Below are positions 1 to 5,608 of a DNA stretch of 5,986 nucleotides, one piece after another (within the stretch, counting starts at the first letter, position 1; each line of letters opens with the position of its first letter). Under the pieces are notes generated by a model, which worked only from the letters and a program-made list of their open reading frames with translations, was not told the DNA's origin and ran no database searches. The stretch is from positions 1 to 5,986 of the forward strand of contig JAMBLK010000143.1 in the NCBI GenBank assembly GCA_023336855.1, read 5' to 3'. This DNA is from Actinomycetes bacterium. Lineage in GTDB: Bacteria; Actinomycetota; Acidimicrobiia; Spongiisociales; UBA5794. Both the position numbers and the translations under genes were made by a program.

Positions 1-2057
1 AAAGACCCGTCGTCGTTGATCTTGAGGCTCGCTCCGCCCATGTCGAGGCCGGGGATCGCAGTGCCGTGCATCGCCATTGCGAACCCGAGCCCGCGACGGA
101 TATTGGGCCGGTCGGCAGGCTGCTTCCATGCTGGATCGTTGCGCCGGTCCCAATCGACAGCGCGCTGTCCCTGAGCGACGGCTTCTTCCAGACCGCTGGA
201 TGTGACCAGCGGCATGACGCTTGCGTCCTGATCGCCCTCACCGAGCTGCTGGGCGATGTCGAGGGGATCACCTACATCCGTCCAATTCAGACGCCGGAAC
301 TCGATCGAATCCATGTCGAGTTCTGCAGCGATGTCCTCCATGTGCGCCTCAAGCGCGTAGAGGGCCTGCGGTGCCCCATATCCACGGTATGCGCCGGGAA
401 CGGGGATGTTCGTGTACGCGACTCTGCAGTCGAACTTCTTGACCGGGCAGTTGTATGAGCTGAGGCCGCGGAGGCCGCTGACCATCTGCACCGTGAGACC
501 ATGGGATCCGTACGGCCCGGTGTTCGCGACGATGCGCATCTCCTGGGCCGTGAGCTTTCCCTCGGCGTCGACCCCGGTCTTGAACGTGATCGTCTGCGGA
601 TGCCGGGTCCGGCTCGACATGAACTCCTCTTTCCGAGTGAGTTCCAGGCGAACGGGTCGGCCGGTCGCAATCGTGAGGTGGGCGACGATGTCCTCGACCA
701 GCATCTCTTGTTTCACGCCGAAGCCGCCACCGATTCTCGGCTTGATGATGCGGATGCGCTTCGCCGGAAGGTCGAGGAGCGGGGCGATCATTCGCCGTAC
801 GTGGAACGGCACCTGCGTCGATGATGTGATGACGAGTCGTTCGTCGCTGTCCCATGCGGAGATAGCTATATGCGTCTCGATGGGAGTCGCATGGACCTGG
901 TGGACGCGAAGCGTCTGTTCGAAGACACGGTCGGCCGCGGCGAAACCGTCTTCGATGTTGCCGGTGTCGGCCTTGAGGTGGTGGACGATGTTATGCGATG
1001 CATCGTGGGCCCCCTCCATGTCCGGCTCGTCGTGGATGACGGGTGCACCATCGAGGATGGCCTCGTTCTCGTCGAAGACGGCGGGGAGAACGTCATACTC
1101 GACATCGATCAGATCGATCGCTGCGAGAGCGATTTCTTCCGTATCGGCGGCGACGGCGGCGACACGGTCTCCGACGAAACGAACCTTGTTGTCGAAGCTG
1201 ACCTGGTCGTAGGGGAGTGGGTTCGGGTAGCTCTGACCACCGGATGCGTACCGCACCCGTGGGACGTTGCCGTGATGCAGCACGGCGTGAACACCAGGAA
1301 GTGCCCGGGCCTTCGAATCGTCGATGGAGACGATGCGGGCATGGGCGTGCGGGCTGTACAGCACCTTGGCGATCAGCGTGTTCGTTAGGTCGACGTCGTC
1401 CGTGAATGCCGGGTTGCCCTTCACTAGTTTGAGCGCATCGACCTTGGCTTCGGGCTTTCCGACGATCCGGGTCTCCGGGACGTCGCTGCTCGGGACCACT
1501 CGCGGAGCGATCTCGGACAAACCGTCGCGATCGGAAGGAGATCCTTCGCCACCGACCAACGGTTGGAGGTACGCGACACCGACGTCATCGGGCTCATCAC
1601 CTCTCATGACCGCGGCAGCACGCAGCACTGCATGCACGGGGCGGAGGTATCCGGTCTCTCTATCGAGAATCCCGGAGAGAGCATCGCGAACGTCGTCCTC
1701 CGACGGGTTCGGGTTGCGATCGATCAGAGCTTTCGCTGAGAGGATCGTCGCAGGAGTCGAGTATCCGGATTGAATCGCTCCCGTGTCGATGAATGCCTTC
1801 TGGATCGGATGGAGTCGACCGGGCACGCTGAGGCCTTCTATCGTCTCGATGTCGTGACCGTCGGCCTGAGCCGCAAGCATGACATCGGCAGAGATGAGTC
1901 GGCCGTCGAGAAGGATTGCGGCCGCTCCGGTCTCGCCCGTTTCTGAGCCGAAGCGAACACTATGGAGGCCCGCCCGACGTAGCACCGTGCGGAGAGACTC
2001 GAAAGGCTCGCAGGTGAGAGAGCGTCGTGTTCCATTGATCGTGAGGGTGATCGTCAT
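1..2057 (-). CDS. xdhD: XdhD/YgfN-like molybdenum hydroxylase, fused cluster-less ferredoxin domain plus Mo subunit (partial)
   Basis: Partial gene: 685 codons read from ATG at 2057 and leave the left edge before the C-terminal end of the Mo domain. Residues about 1-75 align with the plant-type [2Fe-2S] fold and 76-155 with the all-helical [2Fe-2S]-binding domain, but every expected cluster cysteine is replaced (S38, T43, A46, A57; S97, S100; D132, E134). The only cysteine in this region, C16, is not at a ligand position. After a linker comes the xanthine dehydrogenase a/b-hammerhead domain (about 200-325, with SPHAHARI at 235-242 and VGDRVAAVAA at 295-304), then the molybdopterin-binding region with GGGFGVKQ (443-450) and AYRGYGAPQ (556-564). 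The start is fixed by GGAGGTG seven bases upstream and a 4-base ATGA overlap with the FAD-subunit gene, so the two are co-translated. Family knowledge: such proteins hydroxylate purine-like heterocycles at Mo. The substrate is not readable. The E. coli comparison is from memory. Confidence 0.88.
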   Translation of the reverse strand, partial: MTITLTINGTRRSLTCEPFESLRTVLRRAGLHSVRFGSETGETGAAAILLDGRLISADVMLAAQADGHDIETIEGLSVPGRLHPIQKAFIDTGAIQSGYSTPATILSAKALIDRNPNPSEDDVRDALSGILDRETGYLRPVHAVLRAAAVMRGDEPDDVGVAYLQPLVGGEGSPSDRDGLSEIAPRVVPSSDVPETRIVGKPEAKVDALKLVKGNPAFTDDVDLTNTLIAKVLYSPHAHARIVSIDDSKARALPGVHAVLHHGNVPRVRYASGGQSYPNPLPYDQVSFDNKVRFVGDRVAAVAADTEEIALAAIDLIDVEYDVLPAVFDENEAILDGAPVIHDEPDMEGAHDASHNIVHHLKADTGNIEDGFAAADRVFEQTLRVHQVHATPIETHIAISAWDSDERLVITSSTQVPFHVRRMIAPLLDLPAKRIRIIKPRIGGGFGVKQEMLVEDIVAHLTIATGRPVRLELTRKEEFMSSRTRHPQTITFKTGVDAEGKLTAQEMRIVANTGPYGSHGLTVQMVSGLRGLSSYNCPVKKFDCRVAYTNIPVPGAYRGYGAPQALYALEAHMEDIAAELDMDSIEFRRLNWTDVGDPLDIAQQLGEGDQDASVMPLVTSSGLEEAVAQGQRAVDWDRRNDPAWKQPADRPNIRRGLGFAMAMHGTAIPGLDMGGASLKINDDGS

Positions 2058-2794
2058 GTTGGTTCACCTCCGGTGATCGTGGCGAGGACCCTGCCTGAGA
2101 GCACCCCCGCAAGACTCTTGCGGTAGTCGGGCGATCCCCGGAAGTCGGATGGCGGGTCGAGGGTGGCGATCTGATCCGGCTCGACGATGATCGGGCGGGT
2201 CGAGACTCCGGTCATGGCCATGCGAACGGTTCCGTCGGGACTCCGGTGTGCGACGACCATCACGATGGGTCGGTCCATGGGCGTGCGGCCGGTTCGGTCG
2301 GCTGCGGCGACTCCGTTCGACGGGATCGACACGCTGGTCATGATCGCTCCGTTGAGCAGTGCGGGGTCTTCGAGTATCTCATCCAGGGCGTGCTCGGTTG
2401 TCGAACCGGCGCGAGCGAGGGTCAGAGTCGCCTCGAATGCGAGCAGACCGGCGAGGAGTTCACTCTCCGGATCGGCGGTACCGATCGTTCCGCCGATGGT
2501 TGCGGCGTTGCGGATCGTGTTCGGTGCTTCGCGTCGGACGAGATCACGAAGTGTCGCGGGGACGAGCGGTGAATCGACGAGATCCTGAAGGCGTGTCGTC
2601 GAGCCGATCCGGATGGATTCGCCGTCGGTGTCGATCCCCGCGAGATCGAGTGCCTGGAGATCGACGGCGGTGCCGGGCTTGCGCCCGGGGTCGGCGTTGA
2701 CGGAGGTACCTCCGGCGATGATCACGGCATCAGGCCGTGCGATGAGAGCGATTGCCTCGTCCAGCGTCAGCGGTCGGTGGTACTGCGTGATCAT
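2054..2794 (-). CDS. ygfM: YgfM-like FAD-binding subunit of molybdenum hydroxylase
   Basis: A 246-aa protein of the CO dehydrogenase/xanthine dehydrogenase FAD-subunit family (usual length about 250-300). The first FAD loop is AGGTSVN (27-33) and the second is TIGGTIGTADPESE (99-112). The second loop departs from the common TIGGNxAxASPAGD form seen in the plus-strand paralogue at 4350-5150. The C-terminal DFRGSPDYRKSLAGVL (218-233) is the usual end motif of the family. From memory it resembles E. coli YgfM (AGG-S/T loop, LQxLxL segment, IRN-TIGG, end motif), the neighbour of xdhD there. An in-frame extension upstream to about 3100 crosses the divergent gene and is rejected. The ATG at 2794 has a purine-rich GAGGAAAAGAG stretch just upstream. 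The gene ends in an ATGA overlap with the XdhD-like gene, which strongly suggests a two-subunit complex. Its inferred role is to accept electrons from, or pass them to, the Mo protein. Confidence 0.87.
   Translation of the reverse strand: MITQYHRPLTLDEAIALIARPDAVIIAGGTSVNADPGRKPGTAVDLQALDLAGIDTDGESIRIGSTTRLQDLVDSPLVPATLRDLVRREAPNTIRNAATIGGTIGTADPESELLAGLLAFEATLTLARAGSTTEHALDEILEDPALLNGAIMTSVSIPSNGVAAADRTGRTPMDRPIVMVVAHRSPDGTVRMAMTGVSTRPIIVEPDQIATLDPPSDFRGSPDYRKSLAGVLSGRVLATITGGEPT
2065..2071 (-). promoter_or_regulatory. Strong ribosome binding site for the XdhD-like gene
   Basis: GGAGGTG lies seven bases before ATG 2057, inside the last codons of the FAD-subunit gene. It decides the start of the fused Mo protein and, with the ATGA overlap, indicates efficient reinitiation or coupling. 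Confidence 0.85.
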
Positions 2795-2828
2795 GTGCGT
2801 CTCTTTTCCTCGTCGACCCCGTTTCTCC

Positions 2829-2834
2829 AGTGTA
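2829..2834 (-). promoter_or_regulatory. Putative -10 box (TACACT) for the ygfM/xdhD-like operon
   Basis: On the minus strand GGGTACACTGG includes TACACT, four of six consensus matches, about 34 bases upstream of ATG 2794. The resulting leader would be short and would contain the purine-rich GAGGAAAAGAG (2811-2801). The surrounding nonamer is shared with the opposite promoter, which is the main support. Confidence 0.35.
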
Positions 2835-2883
2835 CCCAGCGAACCGGGACGCGAGTACCGACATACGGCCCCGATCGAGTTGG

Positions 2884-2889
2884 TACATT
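2884..2889 (+). promoter_or_regulatory. Putative -10 box (TACATT) for the deaminase gene, leaderless
   Basis: TACATT matches the -10 consensus at four of six positions and has an upstream TG (TGG-TACATT, extended -10 form). It ends seven bases before the spacer limit of ATG 2897, placing the expected start of transcription at or just before the start codon. This fits the absence of a Shine-Dalgarno. CCGACA at 2858-2863 is a possible but over-distant -35. Confidence 0.45.
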
Positions 2890-2896
2890 GCTTCCT

Positions 2897-4261
2897 ATGA
2901 GCACACTTCTCGTTCGGCACGCGCAGGTTCTCGCCACGATGGATGACGGCGGGAGGGAGATCAACGACGGGGGCCTCTATGTTGTCGACGGCTTCATCGA
3001 ACAGGTCGGACCCACGGCTGAACTTCCCGACACGGCCGACGAAATCGTGGATCTCTCCGGGCACGTCGTGCTTCCGGGACTCATCAACACACACCACCAC
3101 TTCTATCAGACGCTGACACGCGCCGTCCCCGGTGCCCAGGACGTCGGCCTGTTCGACTGGCTCCGCACGCTCTATCCGATATGGGCCCGCCTCACGCCCG
3201 ACGATGTGCGGATCTCAACGCAACTTGCTCTCTCGGAGTTGGCGCTCTCCGGTTGCACGACCTCATCGGACCACCAGTACCTCTTCCCGAACGGATCGAG
3301 CCTTGACGATCAGGTCGAGGGCGCTGCAGCGGTCGGACTTCGGTTCCACGCAGCCAGAGGATCGATGAGCCTTGGGGAGAGCGACGGGGGACTGCCACCC
3401 GATTCGGTCGTCGAAGACAAGGAGACGATCCTGCTCGACACGGAGCGAGTGATCAAGAAGTTCCACGATCCGGCCCCGGGTGCGATGACCCGTGTCGTGG
3501 TCGCTCCCTGCTCACCGTTCTCGGTGACTGCCGATCTGATGCGCGAGTCCGCCGATCTGGCGCGGCGTTACGGCGTTCATCTCCACACTCATGTCGCAGA
3601 GACGCACGATGAAGAGCAGTTCTGCATCGAGACGTTCGGCCGGCGCCCGGTCGAGTTGATGGAAGATCTGGGGTGGGTCGGGAGCGACGTGTGGTATGCC
3701 CACGGCATCTACATCAACGACGCGGAGATCGGGAGGCTCGCAGTGACGGGGACCGGGGTTGCGCACTGTCCGTCGTCGAACATGCGCCTCGCATCCGGCA
3801 TTGCCCCCGTGCGGCGCTATCTGGCATCCGACGTTCGGCTTGGTCTCGGTGTCGACGGTTCGGCGAGCAACGACGGCAGCCATCTGATCGGCGAAGCCCG
3901 CCAGGCGATGCTCCTTGCGCGGCTCGCAGCAGCCCCGTCGATCGAAGGTGGGCGACTCCTCACCGCTCGAGAAGCGCTCCGGATTGCCACAAGGGGCTCA
4001 GCCTCAGTGCTCGGACGTGACGACGTCGGTTCGCTCGAGCCGGGCAAAGCGGCGGACTTCATCGCCATCTCGCTCGATCGCCTGGAGTACGCGGGCGCGC
4101 TCCACGATCCGGTCGCCGCGGTGATCTTCGTCGCACCGACCGGTGTGGACCACAACTACGTCCACGGAAAGCCGGTCGTGAAGGATGGAGAACTTGTAGG
4201 TGTCGAGTTGCCGAGCCTGATCGAGAAGCACAATGCGGCAGCAGCGAGGCTGCTGCGGTGA
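2897..4261 (+). CDS. 8-oxoguanine deaminase-type amidohydrolase
   Basis: A complete 454-aa metal-dependent amidohydrolase of the TrzN/AtzB/8-oxoguanine deaminase branch (family length about 450). A short N-terminal beta part (1-60) precedes the TIM barrel. Expected metal and catalytic residues are present: H66 and H68 in NTHHHFYQ, H232 and E235 in HTHVAET, H269 in YAHG, D320 in GVDGSASND. Segments such as RAVPGAQDVGLFDWLRTLYP (75-94), RGSMSLGESDGGLPPD (154-169) and AHCPSSNMRLASGIAPVRR (289-307) match, from memory, the Pseudomonas PA0142-type 8-oxoguanine deaminase (EC 3.5.4.32), which makes urate and ammonia in the cytoplasm. C-terminal LEPGKAADF (380-388) is the family closing motif. No Shine-Dalgarno precedes ATG 2897, but a TACATT box ends eight bases before it, suggesting a leaderless mRNA. 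Neighbouring xanthine dehydrogenase genes support a purine role. A triazine or other aminopurine hydrolase remains possible. SsnA is less likely on sequence. Confidence 0.88.
   Translation: MSTLLVRHAQVLATMDDGGREINDGGLYVVDGFIEQVGPTAELPDTADEIVDLSGHVVLPGLINTHHHFYQTLTRAVPGAQDVGLFDWLRTLYPIWARLTPDDVRISTQLALSELALSGCTTSSDHQYLFPNGSSLDDQVEGAAAVGLRFHAARGSMSLGESDGGLPPDSVVEDKETILLDTERVIKKFHDPAPGAMTRVVVAPCSPFSVTADLMRESADLARRYGVHLHTHVAETHDEEQFCIETFGRRPVELMEDLGWVGSDVWYAHGIYINDAEIGRLAVTGTGVAHCPSSNMRLASGIAPVRRYLASDVRLGLGVDGSASNDGSHLIGEARQAMLLARLAAAPSIEGGRLLTAREALRIATRGSASVLGRDDVGSLEPGKAADFIAISLDRLEYAGALHDPVAAVIFVAPTGVDHNYVHGKPVVKDGELVGVELPSLIEKHNAAAARLLR
4238..4256 (+). terminator. GC-rich hairpin at the end of the deaminase gene
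   Basis: GCAGCAGC pairs perfectly with GCTGCTGC around a GAG triloop, within the last codons of the deaminase gene (Ala-Ala-Ala-Arg-Leu-Leu). No U-tract follows. It could act as a U-less terminator or RNA-end stabiliser with the larger hairpin five bases downstream, or be a by-product of alanine and leucine codons. Confidence 0.35.
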
Positions 4262-4321
4262 GTAGAGCAGTAGATCAGTAGCTCAGTTCTGGTCTACTGG
4301 TCTACTGGTCTACTGCTCTAC
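4262..4321. repeat. Long hairpin built of 8-bp units
   Basis: The segment begins directly after the deaminase stop codon. The right arm is three tandem TGGTCTAC units (4290-4297, 4298-4305, 4306-4313) and one variant TGCTCTAC (4314-4321). The left arm is the inverted, more diverged series GTAGAGCA (4262), GTAGATCA (4270) and GTAGCTCA (4278). Arms 4262-4287 and 4296-4321 pair over 26 positions with one mismatch (C4282/T4301) and two G-T wobbles, closing an 8-base loop; the outer 13 pairs are perfect. Composition is unlike the flanking genes. There is no U-tract. It could be a dispersed intergenic palindrome, a transcript-end structure or a termination/processing signal. Confidence 0.85.
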
Positions 4322-4337
4322 CTTCGATCGCACCGAC

Positions 4338-4343
4338 TAAGTT
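4338..4343 (+). promoter_or_regulatory. Putative -10 box (TAAGTT) for the xanthine dehydrogenase operon, leaderless
   Basis: A TAnnnT box six bases before ATG 4350, in the same geometry as the box before the deaminase gene. No Shine-Dalgarno is present between it and the ATG. A -35 at normal distance would fall in the distal arm of the hairpin repeat, where none is evident. Support is positional only. Confidence 0.35.
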
Positions 4344-4349
4344 AAGCGA

Positions 4350-5150
4350 ATGGACTTCATTGCTGCCCACGACCTCGACGAAGCGCTCGCAGCAAAGGCT
4401 CATCAGCCGGATGCCTTGCTCCTCGCCGGAGGAACCGATCTCATGGTCGAGATCAACCTTGCACACCACCGACCCTCCAGCGTTCTCTCTCTGAGACGTG
4501 TCGAAGAGCTCCAGGAGCTGACGGCCGGCCGCATCGGCGCCGGGGTCACGTGGGCGCGTCTGGAACGAAATGGCCATCGGGGCCTGGCCCAGGCGGCGAG
4601 AACCGTCGGTTCGCCCCAGATCCGCGCCGCTGGGACCATCGGCGGCAACGTCGCCACGGCAAGTCCGGCTGGTGACGGGTTGCCATGGATCATCGCTGCA
4701 GAGGCCTCGATCGAAGTTCAGTCCAAAGAACGCGGGATCAGAACGATTCCGTGGAATGAGTTCTTCGTCGGCGTGAAACGCACGTCTCTGGCGGCCGACG
4801 AGATCATCACGGCCGTCGTAGTTCCCGAGGACGTACCGATCGCTCAAGAGTTCGCCAAGGTGGGCGCTCGCAACGCCATGGTGATCTCGACCGTGAGTTG
4901 CGTCGTCATCCGTGGCGACGACGGCTTCCGCGTGGCCCTCGGATCGGTTGCAACGACGCCGATGCGTGCCACCCGGGCCGAGGAGATGATCAACGCAGAA
5001 TCGACGATCTCGGATTCCGTCCTCGACGAGTTCGCTCACATCGTCTCCGAAGAGGTTCGACCAATCACGGATCACCGATCGACCGAGGGCTATCGAAGAC
5101 ATGCCGCAGGTGTTTTGGCCAGACGACTCGTGGAACGGAGTCTCCGATGA
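4350..5150 (+). CDS. pucC: Xanthine dehydrogenase FAD-binding subunit
   Basis: A 266-aa FAD subunit of a heterotrimeric molybdenum hydroxylase. It takes electrons from the [2Fe-2S] subunit and passes them to NAD+ or another acceptor. The first FAD loop is LLAGGTDLMVEIN (24-36) and the second is AGTIGGNVATASPAGD (94-109). FAKVGARNAMVIS (168-180) and YRRHAAGVLARR (248-259) are the C-terminal FAD-domain signatures. The N-terminal MDF start and the EALAAKA...AGGTDLMVEIN pattern closely recall actinobacterial xanthine dehydrogenase M subunits. ATG 4350 lacks a Shine-Dalgarno; a TAAGTT box six bases upstream suggests leaderless initiation. It is the first gene of a three-gene operon in FAD, Fe-S, Mo order, and its stop overlaps the next start (ATGA). 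The order alone would also fit a coxMSL-type enzyme; similarity of all three products favours xanthine dehydrogenase. Confidence 0.9.
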   Translation: MDFIAAHDLDEALAAKAHQPDALLLAGGTDLMVEINLAHHRPSSVLSLRRVEELQELTAGRIGAGVTWARLERNGHRGLAQAARTVGSPQIRAAGTIGGNVATASPAGDGLPWIIAAEASIEVQSKERGIRTIPWNEFFVGVKRTSLAADEIITAVVVPEDVPIAQEFAKVGARNAMVISTVSCVVIRGDDGFRVALGSVATTPMRATRAEEMINAESTISDSVLDEFAHIVSEEVRPITDHRSTEGYRRHAAGVLARRLVERSLR

Positions 5151-5608
5151 ACGTCACGATCAACGTCAACGGCGAGGACAGGGTTCTCGACGTCACCGGA
5201 CACGAGAGTCTGCTCAGCGTCCTCCGGAACGATCTCGAACTCCCCGGGACGAAGGACGCCTGTGAACAAGGCGAGTGCGGATCCTGCACCGTCGTCTTCG
5301 ACGGCGAAGCGGTGTGCTCGTGTCTCGTCATGGCGGCAGATGCCGACGGTTCGTCCGTAACCACCGTCGAAGGGGTCTCAGCAGATGGGGAACTCCACCC
5401 CGTTCAGGAGGCGATGCTGGCCAAGGGTGCCGTCCAGTGCGGCTTCTGTACTCCTGGGATCGTTGTTGCCGGCTCACACTTCCTCGAGACGAATCCTCAC
5501 CCGAGCGAACCCGAGATCAGAGAAGCGCTCTCAGGAAATATCTGCCGATGCACAGGCTACGGAGCGATTCTTCGCGCATTCGAGACCGTGACCGGGGAGG
5601 GATCATGA
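5147..5608 (+). CDS. pucE: Xanthine dehydrogenase [2Fe-2S] subunit
   Basis: A 153-aa protein of the usual length for the small iron-sulfur subunit. All eight cluster ligands are visible: C39, C44, C47 and C59 for the plant-type N-terminal cluster (ACEQGECGSC at 38-47), and C98, C101 (QCGFCTPG), C133 and C135 (NICRCTGY) for the second cluster in the helical domain. One extra cysteine, C57, sits beside C59. It relays electrons from the Mo centre to FAD. The ATG overlaps the stop of the FAD-subunit gene, with GGAG at 5137-5140 six bases upstream. Its own stop overlaps the next start. It is an internal positive control for the fused minus-strand protein, which has the same two domains without any of these cysteines. 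Confidence 0.96.
   Translation: MNVTINVNGEDRVLDVTGHESLLSVLRNDLELPGTKDACEQGECGSCTVVFDGEAVCSCLVMAADADGSSVTTVEGVSADGELHPVQEAMLAKGAVQCGFCTPGIVVAGSHFLETNPHPSEPEIREALSGNICRCTGYGAILRAFETVTGEGS

Larger units (their letters stand above)
2795..2896. promoter_or_regulatory. Divergent promoter region
   Basis: This 102-base gap separates the ygfM/xdhD-like pair (leftward) from the 8-oxoguanine deaminase gene (rightward). Both outward-facing strands carry the nonamer GGTACA(C/T)TG: GGTACATTG on plus at 2882-2890 and GGTACACTG on minus at 2836-2828. Each contains a TAnnnT -10-like box. No convincing -35 elements or operator dyad could be picked out by eye. The layout would allow shared control of both units by one regulator. 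Confidence 0.55.

Noticed and set aside
406..1388. Plus-strand open frames of 172 to 268 codons across the left third.
   Set aside because: They lie antisense to the XdhD-like gene, whose motifs are intact throughout. Their translations are low-complexity and match nothing recognisable.
2010..2012. C16 of the XdhD-like protein as a surviving cluster ligand.
   Set aside because: It lies about 20 residues before the first ligand position of the plant-type motif and has no partner cysteines, so it cannot replace the missing set.
1..2057. The XdhD-like gene as a pseudogene, because all cluster cysteines are lost.
   Set aside because: There is no frameshift or internal stop across 685 codons, Mo-site motifs are intact, the ribosome binding site is strong and translation is coupled. 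This points to a functional gene with a changed role.
2876..2887. A PucR-like box around GAGTTGGTACA.
   Set aside because: Only the TTGGT core resembles the Bacillus site, and the phylogenetic distance is large. The bases are better explained as part of the -10 region.
2852..2889. A direct repeat CGAGT...ACAT (2852 and 2876) as an operator.
   Set aside because: Only five contiguous bases match exactly and the middle diverges. Chance similarity is likely in GC-rich sequence.
2777..2896. An upstream in-frame start at 2777 adding 40 residues to the deaminase.
   Set aside because: It would overlap the divergent gene's start and promoter region. The extension resembles no family N-terminus, while MSTLLVRHA at 2897 fits the usual start.
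2795..3100. An in-frame N-terminal extension of the YgfM-like gene up to about 3100.
   Set aside because: It runs antisense through the promoter and first 200 bases of the deaminase gene and has no domain content. MITQYHRPL at 2794 matches the family start.
2897..4261. Assigning the amidohydrolase as SsnA, the neighbour of ygfM/xdhD in E. coli.
   Set aside because: The E. coli context is tempting, but the LFDWLRTLYP, RGSMSLGESDGGLPPD and NMRLASGIAPVRR segments fit the 8-oxoguanine deaminase type rather than SsnA as I recall it.
4302..5102. 266-codon open frame on the minus strand, antisense to the xanthine dehydrogenase FAD-subunit gene.
   Set aside because: It has no recognisable domain, and the plus strand encodes a clear family protein over the same bases. 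Long antisense frames are expected in GC-rich coding DNA.
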